NCBI GenBank assembly: GCA_963662865.1
Contig: OY759969.1
Span: 2,356,001-2,420,000, forward strand
Source: JAJDYQ01 sp963662865
GTDB lineage: Bacteria > Pseudomonadota > Gammaproteobacteria > JAJDYQ01
Direction of reading: 5' to 3'
DNA length: 64,000 nt
In this document: positions 27,901 to 34,227 of the stretch, piece after piece
How the letters are laid out: the number at the start of each line of letters is the position of its first letter
Position numbering within the stretch: the first letter of the stretch is position 1
Position numbers and translations under genes: made by a program
Notes under the pieces: generated by a model
The model's input: only the letters and a program-made list of their open reading frames with translations
The model's database searches: none
What the model was told of the DNA's origin: nothing

Positions 27901-28522
27901 TCTGGAGTGGTCCTGGCAGATGCCACAGGCGGACGGTGGTCGGTTGATTCCGGAACTGGAGTTGGGGATGCGCTATGACGGCGGCGATACCAGCGACGGC
28001 CTGGGCGTGGAACTGGGCGGCGGCATCAGTTGGCAGTTGCCCTCCAAAGGATTAACGATTGACCTGCGTGGCCGGCGCCTGCTGGATCATGAGGCCGACG
28101 AGCGGCGTGAGTGGGGCGTGTCCGGTTCGCTGCGCTACGACCGGCAGCCGGGTTCCGCTCATGGCCCATCGCTGAGTGTGCGTCAGGAATACGGCACCGC
28201 CCCGGCCTCGGGCGGCCTGGATCGGCTGTTGTCGGATTCGCTGTCGGACGCACTGGAAGAGGATTCATCGCAGCCCGGCCCGGCCTCCGGTCGCTGGAGC
28301 CTGGAGGGCGAGTGGGGCCTGGCCCTGAATGACGGCGCCACCGGCATTCCATATGCGGGCCTGTCGTCGTCCGATGCCGGGCACGACCTGACCCTGGGCT
28401 GGCGCCTGCTGTCGGCACCGGGCAATCTGGATACCGAACTGGACATCAAGGCCCTGCGCCGCCGGGACGACGAAGGCAGGGCGAACCACGGCATCGGCGC
28501 ACAGTGGAAGCTGCGCTGGTAG
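21926..28522 (+). CDS. Giant Calx-beta-repeat autotransporter adhesin
   Basis: Predicted surface protein of 2,198 residues. Residues ~20-53 form a long signal peptide (LRRGLTAVLLGLPLLAGLAS then EAAAQ). Residues ~54-235 are an N-terminal domain of unknown function (TYTVPQDWALKPSSIGAGES). Residues ~240-1705 are serial Calx-beta-like units (TVAEG/TSEGSGTYNVVVNLSP, DDD-type Ca-binding ends), several nearly identical. Then comes AWLPRFGLTAVEHMLGGLDY and a C-terminal autotransporter beta-barrel (from about residue 1825) ending in aromatic Trp (IGAQWKLRW). The start at 21926 has only GGGG as a ribosome site; an upstream ATG at 21835 is out of phase unless the C tract changes length. The gene is visibly GC-rich compared with its neighbours. 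Confidence 0.85.
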   Translation: MLSLATDTGRRSASHRFASVLNRFSLSTLRRGLTAVLLGLPLLAGLASEAAAQSANADGTYTVPQDWALKPSSIGAGESFRLLFITSTTRTPTALDTSDYDNHVRNRVAAGHTAIRPYSATFRALYSTTAVDARDHAMTTGTGVPIYWLGGAKVADNYPDFHDGSWDSAAGRNQNGASQTGTAYTGSRDDGTAFPGSVFNPSRQGFATQIRYGSPADGLDSANSANGTNRSFFGLSPIFVVAQSASVITIAAGTSPVAEGATASFTITVTPAPSAALTVSLFVADASGSRDFVASANEGTQTVTVPTSGSAIYSVPTVADDTSEGSGPVTVTVLSTTAYAVSLSQNSASVQVIDDDANVLSLSIDSAMGAEGDSGLSDGATVTLTIDPPGATGFVRLDVSGTGLALADVLLPFSWSLALNQVINLETFFASGPSRIGRVRARGDTSDETDETLQMTLGRVGGGVTPPSVIIDPDANRITYTIIDDDPTIVSLTRTGGTGAIEEGGTVGFTIELDRALTAGEIIDVPLSIGGTGVTTDDWSLAAAGTGVTLSAEATATPLLSFAGAGAETATLVLTTTLDDTAEGGGTETYTIALGPNDASANGFDLASRATNVGGGADPHASDTTFDVMVGDTVVHTLSISLDRTMAAEGDSGITDGATVTVTFAPPYTGTFNFEICLGGTATRGDSADWRYTRANNNPTVVSGVSGCELTTDIVTNFASYQRKIRINGDTVDELDETVTLTLQRNSSTPLDIVLDPDATIVTYTIIDDDTAGVTITETDDATTLTEGGTDDYGVMLATQPTANVTITATSGTTATATVNPTALTFTATNWDTVQTITVSGEDNNADAANQQVTITHAINSTGDALYNALAPVSVTATVTDDDATTVTLAGTAGNVMEGAAKAITVTLSRALAEGEALPVPLTFMGEATPGTDYSVTGAMAQGVAYTGLDSATGMVTFTGPSATSATLTLSATPDSDVEASGETVIIGLGTLDGDSGTGLDGGASGTDSLDDFSIEDPLLISITGGTAVTEGSSATFTVTANRVPGSALMIDLTVADAATGDYLDAGDEGDNMVTLSGATTATVEIPTQTDSTDETNGTITVTIADGTGYTVGMSSSAMVGVTDDDATTVTLTGTAGNISEGVTRNLTVTLDRTLVAGESLAVPLTLGGDATRGTDYTLTGIPADNIAYDLPNSGTAGTVTFTGPAAATATLALAVQVDGTSDTGETITIALGTLDSNSGTGLGGGAAGTGSLAFTIMEQPAIVLPPTLTVTEGASVGYPVSLATAPTANVTVTVTGHSSTDLTPDATSLTFTMTDWDTVQTVMVAAAEDDADAADDTVTLMHTASGTTAYSGVTGAVVVTIDDDDLPVASFAVTSFTTSEGSGTYNVVVNLSPAPAVATTITYTVDSASTATPGTDYTTLTGTVVASVDASSVNIPVAITEDRVDETSETVILNLTAGSGYTLGTDRVHTLTIADNDTAGVTVSAAMAGITVAESGGIDRYTLVLDTQPAGNVVITVVASGTTSAATVSPASLTFAAGNWNRVQTVTVTGVNDNVGGNRTATISHSIESGDGDGANYPDGLTIATVAVTVTDDDEPVASFAVPSFTTNEGSGTYNVVVNLSPVPTTATTISYTVAGTSTASMNTDYAALTGTVVASASASSVEIPVAITDDSTQEGSETVILILGTGTGYTVGTGRVHTLTITDDDDAAPVGTGAMQEMQAAQEAWLPRFGLTAVEHMLGGLDYRLSVADQPGLSGNVSGLSAGRALHGAGNGTGTSYAADGFGQGDGGDGLGAGSVDRLLNLSRTLSLRDMLRGSRFVHRGGENGVSVWGQASYSRYEDGQDGVTVDGEVATGMLGVDSDNGRTLLGLALSYSEGTGDWSGASAQGELSSTLASLLPYIRHNVTERLQLWAAASYGLGNLEQSSASADSRHDINQLSASAGVRGTLLERPLEEGGLTLTLISDAALARIESDDADGVLGLTSNTKRFRMGLEWSWQMPQADGGRLIPELELGMRYDGGDTSDGLGVELGGGISWQLPSKGLTIDLRGRRLLDHEADERREWGVSGSLRYDRQPGSAHGPSLSVRQEYGTAPASGGLDRLLSDSLSDALEEDSSQPGPASGRWSLEGEWGLALNDGATGIPYAGLSSSDAGHDLTLGWRLLSAPGNLDTELDIKALRRRDDEGRANHGIGAQWKLRW

Positions 28523-28533
28523 TTTCCGGTATG

Positions 28534-28561
28534 GCCGCCGCGGGGCATCGCTCCCGGCGGC
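28534..28561 (+). terminator. Possible terminator after the autotransporter
   Basis: GCCGCC...GGG and CCC...GGCGGC form a nine-pair stem with a small bulge, starting 11 nt after the stop codon. The following sequence ACCGTTTATT is only moderately T-rich, so termination strength is uncertain. Confidence 0.45.
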
Positions 28562-28697
28562 ACCGTTTATTACCGCAATACTGCGTTTCTATCCAGCCAG
28601 ATTGCTATTCAGGGGCCGCGCCGGTTGAAGGTGCTTGCGGATAACCCCTGCAATATCAAGCAGCCAGCCAGTTCAAAGGGGCGTTTAACCACCTGAA

Positions 28698-29465
28698 TTA
28701 TTCGATGATCACCGGCGTTATTCCCGCGACACAGACAATAACCAGCATGCCCCCAATGACCCGCCTGAATACGCGATGGTTTTGCAGGATATAGTGATGC
28801 GTTTTCAGGCCAATCACGTGCCCGACCGCAGCAGCGGGCAGCAATAAAAGCGCCGATGGAAAATGCAGCTCAACACCCACAATGGCAAAGGTGCTCATTT
28901 TGATGGTTACCAGGATAAACCACAGCGCAAACAGGGTGTTGCGAAGTTGTGACTGGGTGACATGGTTCATAAAAACCGCGACCATGATGGGTGCGCCGCT
29001 TAATGAGGTGCCTGCAACATAGCCGCCCAGGGTGAGCAGGAATTTGTCCAGCCAGCCATGCCGGCTGTGTATCGCCCAGTCCATGAGCCACGTTGCGCCG
29101 TAGAGCAGCGTAACGCCGTAGATAAAGATCAATATCCAGCTATTCGGCAAATTCAACAGGCCCAGAACACCCACCAGGGTGGCGGGTATGATAAACAGGC
29201 CGGCCTGCCTGAGGTAGGTCCAGTCAACATTATGAATCTGTGTGCGCAGTGTCAGGCTGGAAAAAAACAGCAGATGAAAGCCGATCATCGGCAGCCAGAA
29301 TAATGGCTGATCGTGAACAAGCAACATGAATGGCAGCCCAAGGGCGGCACCACCAAAGCCCAGTCCGCTGCGTACAAAGCCCGCCCAGATGAACAGCAGG
29401 CAACTCATTAGAATATGCAGGCCGTCAAGTTGTAGTAGAAAGGCGTTTTCCAGCAGCCAGGACAT
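28698..29465 (-). CDS. TSUP (TauE/SafE) family membrane exporter
   Basis: A 255-residue polytopic protein with about eight membrane helices and the family start GFVRSGLGFGGAALGLPFML; the second repeat carries LTLGGYVAGTSLSGAPIMVA. TSUP proteins move sulfite, sulfonates or other organic anions; the substrate cannot be fixed here. It follows hpnC by 2 nt on the minus strand, the last gene of the run mupP-rmuC-hpnC-TSUP. It could serve sulfite export if the sulfoacetate cluster at 46.9-54 kb is real, but there is no direct link. Confidence 0.85.
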   Translation of the reverse strand: MSWLLENAFLLQLDGLHILMSCLLFIWAGFVRSGLGFGGAALGLPFMLLVHDQPLFWLPMIGFHLLFFSSLTLRTQIHNVDWTYLRQAGLFIIPATLVGVLGLLNLPNSWILIFIYGVTLLYGATWLMDWAIHSRHGWLDKFLLTLGGYVAGTSLSGAPIMVAVFMNHVTQSQLRNTLFALWFILVTIKMSTFAIVGVELHFPSALLLLPAAAVGHVIGLKTHHYILQNHRVFRRVIGGMLVIVCVAGITPVIIE

Positions 29466-29467
29466 CG

Positions 29468-30322
29468 TTACAGGCGCAGCATGGCACGGGCAAACATACT
29501 GAATTTGTTTTTATATGTCAGGCGGGGGCGGGAATATACATCGCTGCCCTGAGCCAGCAGGGTTTCACAAATGGCCAGCCCGCCGTTGATGATGGTGCGA
29601 ATCTCCAGTCCCAGGCGGCCACTGAGTCGTTTCCCCAGGTCGGCGCCGTCCAGCATCATTCGTTGTGCGCGAAAGGTTTGTGCGCGAATAAAATCGACAA
29701 TATGGGGTTGTTTGTTCTGGTTTTGCAGGTCTTTTACCGATACTCCGGCTTCGGTCATTTCATCAAGCGGAAGATATACGCGATTGTTTTCAATCAGATC
29801 CTGTCGGATATCCTGGAGGAAATTAATGAGTTGCAGAGCGCTGCAAATTAAATCCGAGTCGTGGTTATTGCGCTCCGTGGATTGATCGGATAGTTGCAGT
29901 ATAAGACGACCGACGGGGTTCGCGGACCGACGACAGTAATCCAGCACCTCGTCAAAGCTGTCGTAGCGGGTCTTATTGACATCCTGCGTGAAGGCGTCCA
30001 GCAGGTCGTGAAAGAGTTGTGCATCGAGCTGGTAACATCGAATGGTATGTCGAAGCGCACGGAATAAAGGGTCATCTGCGATAGGGCCATTTAATGCCAT
30101 AGTCAGGTCGGTGCCCATTTTTTTCAGCGCGGCAATTCTGGCTTCAGGCGAATCATCGCCCTCGTCGGCCAGATCATCGGCCCGCCGCGCAAAGGCATAG
30201 ATGGCGGCAACCGATCTGCGGAGTTCTCCGGGTATCAGCCAGGAGGCAACCGGGAAATTTTCATAGTGCGACCGGGCAACGGCCATGCAGTGGTTATAGT
30301 CTGCTTGCAGACGATCATCCAC
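29468..30322 (-). CDS. hpnC: Squalene/phytoene synthase family protein, HpnC type
   Basis: Isoprenoid head-to-head condensing enzyme of the HpnC branch, which with HpnD and HpnE makes squalene for hopanoids. Signature start SHYENFPVASWLIP, first aspartate-rich motif AFARRADDLADEGDD, second motif FLQDIRQDLIENNRVYLP. It has 284 residues, the typical length. It lies 3 nt after rmuC and 2 nt before the TSUP gene. hpnD and hpnE are not in the window, so the squalene assignment rests on family resemblance. Confidence 0.85.
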   Translation of the reverse strand: MDDRLQADYNHCMAVARSHYENFPVASWLIPGELRRSVAAIYAFARRADDLADEGDDSPEARIAALKKMGTDLTMALNGPIADDPLFRALRHTIRCYQLDAQLFHDLLDAFTQDVNKTRYDSFDEVLDYCRRSANPVGRLILQLSDQSTERNNHDSDLICSALQLINFLQDIRQDLIENNRVYLPLDEMTEAGVSVKDLQNQNKQPHIVDFIRAQTFRAQRMMLDGADLGKRLSGRLGLEIRTIINGGLAICETLLAQGSDVYSRPRLTYKNKFSMFARAMLRL

Positions 30323-30325
30323 CGG

Positions 30326-31774
30326 TTAATCGTCCTGGTTGACCAGATGTCCCGCAGACCGTGGCACCTGTGCAAGCGATTGAGGTTCTTCCAGTTGTTT
30401 TTTCGATTGTATGCCGAGCTCTTCAAATTTACGCATACCCGGCAGCACCTGACGCTCCAGCGAACCAATGGCCTTGTTATAGGCATCGACACTGCCATGC
30501 AGGTTCTTGCCGACCCTGTCCAGATGTTCAATAAAGGTGGTCACCCGTTTATAGAGTTCTTCGCCCAGCTTCTGAATCTTCTCGGCATTTTCAGCCACTG
30601 TAACCTGCCGCCAGCCAAAGGCGACGGCCCGCAGCAGGGCGATAATGGTGGTGGGTGTGGACAGCACCACGCGATTCTGCAGGGCGTCTTCCAGCAGCCG
30701 GCTGTCCTGTTCGAGTGCGGCGGTAAGAAACTGCTCGCCGGGAATAAACAGCACAACATAGTCCGGCGAGTTTTTGAACTGCGACCAGTAGGCCTTTCTG
30801 GAAAGCTCATCGACACGTTTGCGCATGTTGCGGGCATGCTGGACAAGAAACTGCTGCCGTTGCTCGGCGTCCTGCGCCTCCATCGCCGAGAGATAGGCAT
30901 CCAGTGGTGTCTTGGCATCGACAATCAGTTCGCGCTGGTCCGGCATACGCACAATCATATCCGGGCGCGAGACCCTGCCTTCCTCAATACCCGACTCCTG
31001 TTCGACAAAGTCGCAGTGCTCAACCATGCCGGCCAGCTCGACCAGCCGCTTCAGGGTCAATTCGCCCCATTTCCCGCGGACTTCAGGACGTCGCAGGGCA
31101 GTCACCAGATTGCGTGTTTCGGATTGCAGTTGCTGACTGGATTCGTGTACCAGTCTGATCTGCGAGGACAGTGAACCGAATGCCTCATGGCGTGATTTTT
31201 CAATGGCCTGTATCTGCTCCTCGGTCTTTTTCAGGGCCTCGGTAATGGGTTTGATCAGGCCGGATATGGACTGCTCGGTGTTTTCCTGTTGCTGCTTGAA
31301 AGAGTTCGACGCCTGTTTGCGAAACTCCTCGCTGTTGTGCCGCAATACATCGCCGGATAATGCCTTGAAATGTTTGGTCATGGCCTCTTCGGCTTCCTTG
31401 AGGCTGTTGATCTGTTGCTGGGCAATGTGTCTTTCTTTTTTGATCGTGTCGTACAGGTTCTGGATTTCTTTTTCATGCACGCGCCGGTCGGCCTCACGCT
31501 GACCTGCCTCGCTTTGCAGTTTGCTGCGTAATTCCTGTAGCTCGCTATCTTTCTCCTTGAGGCTGCCGCTCTGTTGCTGGGCAATGCGTTTTTCTTCTTC
31601 GTTCAGGTTGCTCAGGTTCTGGATTTCTTTTTCATGTACACGCCGGTCGGCCTCACGCCCATTTCTTTCGCGTAGTAGCTTTCTATCTTTAAGCATCCAT
31701 ACCGAGATGCCCACGAGCAGGGGCAGAAAAATCATGCCGGCAATGGCGTACTCCGTGGTGATTTCAATATTCAT
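30326..31774 (-). CDS. rmuC: DNA recombination protein RmuC
   Basis: Membrane-anchored nuclease-fold protein that limits recombination at inverted repeats. It has an N-terminal helix (ITTEYAIAGMIFLPLLVGI), a long coiled coil (residues ~25-180), then the RmuC core: RGKWGELTLKRLVELAGM, VDAKTPLDAYLSAMEA, YVVLFIPGEQFL and AVAFGWRQVTVAENAEKI. It has 482 residues. The coiled coil contains an internal duplication: READRRVHEKEIQNL occurs twice ~50 residues apart, each followed by a similar IAQQQ...SLKE stretch. The ATG overlaps the mupP stop codon (ATGA), so the genes are coupled. Confidence 0.93.
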   Translation of the reverse strand: MNIEITTEYAIAGMIFLPLLVGISVWMLKDRKLLRERNGREADRRVHEKEIQNLSNLNEEEKRIAQQQSGSLKEKDSELQELRSKLQSEAGQREADRRVHEKEIQNLYDTIKKERHIAQQQINSLKEAEEAMTKHFKALSGDVLRHNSEEFRKQASNSFKQQQENTEQSISGLIKPITEALKKTEEQIQAIEKSRHEAFGSLSSQIRLVHESSQQLQSETRNLVTALRRPEVRGKWGELTLKRLVELAGMVEHCDFVEQESGIEEGRVSRPDMIVRMPDQRELIVDAKTPLDAYLSAMEAQDAEQRQQFLVQHARNMRKRVDELSRKAYWSQFKNSPDYVVLFIPGEQFLTAALEQDSRLLEDALQNRVVLSTPTTIIALLRAVAFGWRQVTVAENAEKIQKLGEELYKRVTTFIEHLDRVGKNLHGSVDAYNKAIGSLERQVLPGMRKFEELGIQSKKQLEEPQSLAQVPRSAGHLVNQDD

Positions 31775-32496
31775 GGATTGGTTCGTTCCGGTGTTAAGGG
31801 GATGTGGCCGGATTCATTATTGAGTTTGACCTGCTGTTCCAGCCAGTGCAGCAACCCGGTGAGGGTGTCCATCACCCTGTCCGCACCCCATTCATCCGGG
31901 TTTTGTCCACGGCGGATATAGCCGCAGCGCAGGGCAATGCAGGACATACCGGCGTTATGGGCCGCTTCGACATCGCGTTGATCGTCTCCGACATAGATGC
32001 CGTGTTGAGGCGCTACGCCCACTTCATTGCAGGCATTCAGTATGGGCCTGGCATCCGGCTTGGCGGCACCGGCCGTATCGGCACAGACAACGGTGGCGGC
32101 GCGATGTTTGAGCTGCATGGATGTCAACAATGGCAAAGTCAGCCAGGAAGGTTTGTTGGTGACAATGCCCCATGGAATATTACCGGTTTCCAGAATGCTC
32201 AGAACGCGATCCATGTCGGGAAAAAGGGTTGTATCGACATGCAGATTATCCCTGTAAATATCCAGAAAGCGTTGTCTTAGCTGCTCGAAGCGGTCACTGT
32301 CTTCCGGTTCATCAAAGGCCAGAGTAATCATGGCACGCGCACCATGAGAGACCTCGCTGCGAATTAAATCGTACTCAAGCGGCGGCTGGCCTTGTTCTGC
32401 ACATAACCGGCTCAAGGCGTGCGCCATATCGGCGGCGGTGTCGATTAATGTGCCGTCCAAATCAAATAATACAGCCTGTAGCGGTGGCTTATACAT
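31771..32496 (-). CDS. mupP: HAD phosphatase, probable N-acetylmuramate 6-phosphate phosphatase
   Basis: A 241-residue HAD-family phosphatase of the phosphoglycolate phosphatase group: motif I VLFDLDGTLIDTAADMAHAL, motif II GIVTNKP, motif III Lys in AAKPDARPILNACN, motif IV GIYVGDDQRDVEAAHNAGM. The start at 32496 (MYKPPLQAVLFDLDG) gives the normal N-terminus; the frame is open to 32649. In pseudomonads the order mtaD-ubiG-mupP is conserved, and here mtaD and ubiG lie just upstream on the same strand, interrupted only by a small plus-strand pair. That context favours MupP (cell-wall recycling) over Gph (2-phosphoglycolate), but sequence alone does not decide. Confidence 0.75.
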   Translation of the reverse strand: MYKPPLQAVLFDLDGTLIDTAADMAHALSRLCAEQGQPPLEYDLIRSEVSHGARAMITLAFDEPEDSDRFEQLRQRFLDIYRDNLHVDTTLFPDMDRVLSILETGNIPWGIVTNKPSWLTLPLLTSMQLKHRAATVVCADTAGAAKPDARPILNACNEVGVAPQHGIYVGDDQRDVEAAHNAGMSCIALRCGYIRRGQNPDEWGADRVMDTLTGLLHWLEQQVKLNNESGHIPLTPERTNP

Positions 32497-32809
32497 ATAT
32501 TTTCCGGGAAGTGGGTTACCGGGCCAGCTCGGTCCGGCAGGACCGGTGATGCACGGCTTTACAACGCCGATAAAGACAAATCGCCCATAAGAGAAAGCCG
32601 CGATTATAACAACAATTCGCATGCGATTGCCACCGATTGTATGAGGCAAACTTACGCCTGATCTTTGGATAACCGGCTTCGCCGGCCTGCGCGGTGCGCA
32701 GGTTTTGCCAGTGGCGATAGATCGGTCAGTGTCCGCTGCTCCCGTTTGATTCTGGCTTTCAGGTGGCGTTTTTGCTGCTGCAAAACCCGCCGGAAAAAGA
32801 TCACTCAGG
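32497..32809. other. Intergenic region between mupP and the XRE gene
   Basis: No gene is supported. It carries two short perfect hairpins in tandem, CCGGC-TTC-GCCGG (32673-32685) and CCTGCGC-GGT-GCGCAGG (32686-32702) followed by TTTT. They could be a terminator for plus-strand transcription or a repeat of the REP type; there is no plus-strand gene directly upstream that needs one. Confidence 0.4.
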
Positions 32810-33109
32810 GTGCCAACTCCTCTCCAAATCCGTCTGAAACAGATACGAACTGCGATGGGCTATTCCCAAAAGCAGCTCGGTATTGATGCGGGAATTGACG
32901 AATTTTCAGCCAGTGTCCGGATGAATCAATACGAAACGGGCAAGCATGTCCCTGATTTTCTGACTCTGAAGAGAATTGCTCTGGTCCTGAACGTGCCGGT
33001 TGCCTGCTTCTATTGTGAGGATGACAAACTTGCCGAACTGGTCAGTCAATGGGACATATTATCCAGGCCGGCAAAAAAGAAAATAAAGATCATCTTAAGT
33101 GGTGGCTGA
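32810..33109 (+). CDS. Small XRE-family helix-turn-helix regulator
   Basis: A 99-residue DNA-binding protein. The HTH_XRE domain covers residues ~5-70: IRLKQIRTAMGYSQKQLG, then MNQYETGKHVPDFLTLKRIA and the usual hydrophobic VPVACFY. A short helical tail follows. GTG at 32810 is the only sensible start. It overlaps the next small ORF by 11 nt, and the two sit on the opposite strand between ubiG and mupP, a position where conserved synteny has no such genes. It could be an antitoxin-like or autoregulatory protein of an acquired pair; that is inference. Confidence 0.75.
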   Translation: MPTPLQIRLKQIRTAMGYSQKQLGIDAGIDEFSASVRMNQYETGKHVPDFLTLKRIALVLNVPVACFYCEDDKLAELVSQWDILSRPAKKKIKIILSGG

Positions 33110-33338
33110 ACTTGCTCTGCAAGCAGCCGATTCAAGGTATGCGCCATTCAAAGGTAATGAAGATACAAATTACAAGAAAAAATTGTTGGATACGATTGAA
33201 ACGACTTACCGGGCCGCTCTCGACAGAGGCGAAGTGGAAACAGTCGGTGAAACTCCGGCGACATATAGAATACTGTTCGGCGATAGCTGGCGGGAGGATA
33301 TGGCCACTATCATCGCCGAAACAGAGTCGATTGATTAA
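33099..33338 (+). CDS. Small hypothetical protein paired with the XRE regulator
   Basis: A 79-residue ORF starting at GTG 33099 (or GTG 33102) inside the end of the XRE gene, so translation is probably coupled. The sequence is acidic and mixed helical (KKKLLDTIETTYRAALDRGE, then SWREDMATIIAETESID). I recognise no family. It could be the partner of the XRE protein in a toxin-antitoxin-like pair, but there is no motif to support this. Moderate chance that it is not a real gene. Confidence 0.4.
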   Translation: MVAELALQAADSRYAPFKGNEDTNYKKKLLDTIETTYRAALDRGEVETVGETPATYRILFGDSWREDMATIIAETESID

Positions 33339-33450
33339 GCCGGCGACAGGTATTGTCTATCCACGTAAAAGATTTTCACGCTCAAAATATTGCAGGTTGG
33401 TGCTTTCGCAGGAATGATGAGTTGGGTGCGAGGGGTGTTGCGGCGTATTG

Positions 33451-34170
33451 TTATTCCACCGGCTTTTCAAAACACATCAGGTAATTGACATCAACAGAAC
33501 GGGTCAGTGAGGCCGTGCGCAGGAGTGGGTTGTAGCGTATGCCGGCTTCCTGTACCAGTGTCAGACCGGCTGCACGGGCCTGGCGTGCCAGTTCGGAGGG
33601 TGTGATAAAACGGTTGTAATCATGGGTGCCCCTGGGCAGCAGGCGCATGATGTATTCGGCGCCGAATATGGCCAGGGCGTAGGCTTTGGGGTTGCGGTTA
33701 ATGGTGGAAAAAAAGATGCGTCCACCGGATTTGACCAGTTGCGCCGCCGCTTGAATCAGGCTGGCCGGGTCGGGGACGTGTTCCAGTAGTTCCAGACAGG
33801 TTACGGCGTCGTATTCGCCGGCATGGGTCGCCGCGTGTTGTTCCGCCGATGTGTGTCGGTAGTCCAGTGTTATGCCGGCTTCCTCAGCGTGCAGCCTGGC
33901 TACGGTGAGCGCCTTTTGTGACATGTCAATGCCGGTCACTTCGGCGCCGTCTCTGGCCATGGCTTCGCTTAATATGCCGCCGCCACAGCCGATGTCCAGG
34001 ATTTTTTTTCCGCCGATGGCGCTATGTTGCCGGATGAATTTCAGCCGTGTCGGGTTCAGGTCGTGCAGCGGGCGGAATGCGCCTTCTGTGTCCCACCAGC
34101 GGGCCGCCATGTTGTCGAATTTGTTGATTTCCCGGCTATCGACATTTTGTGTGTTTTGTTCTGTATTCAC
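33451..34170 (-). CDS. ubiG: Ubiquinone biosynthesis O-methyltransferase
   Basis: Carries out both O-methylations in ubiquinone synthesis. SAM-binding motif ILDIGCGGGILSEAMARDGA, acidic end of strand 2 GIDMSQKAL, family blocks EINKFDNMAARWWD, LELLEHVPDP and FFSTINRNPKAYALAIFGAE. It has 239 residues, normal length. It follows mtaD by 57 nt on the minus strand. This order (mtaD, ubiG, mupP) is conserved in pseudomonads and related gammaproteobacteria. Confidence 0.95.
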   Translation of the reverse strand: MNTEQNTQNVDSREINKFDNMAARWWDTEGAFRPLHDLNPTRLKFIRQHSAIGGKKILDIGCGGGILSEAMARDGAEVTGIDMSQKALTVARLHAEEAGITLDYRHTSAEQHAATHAGEYDAVTCLELLEHVPDPASLIQAAAQLVKSGGRIFFSTINRNPKAYALAIFGAEYIMRLLPRGTHDYNRFITPSELARQARAAGLTLVQEAGIRYNPLLRTASLTRSVDVNYLMCFEKPVE

Positions 34171-34227
34171 GGTGTGTTTTTAATAATGGACTGCGGGTAG
34201 ATGGATTCGGGAATGGCAGTCGTCGTT

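Noticed and set aside
30266..31174. 302-codon plus-strand ORF
   Set aside because: Antisense to hpnC and rmuC, both certain; no family resemblance.
32686..32706. Hairpin plus TTTT as a gene terminator
   Set aside because: No plus-strand gene lies immediately upstream and a second hairpin is next to it; described as intergenic structure instead.
33049..33417. 122-codon plus-strand ORF
   Set aside because: Overlaps both the XRE gene and the 79-residue ORF in a third frame, Lys/Arg/Trp-rich without recognisable pattern.
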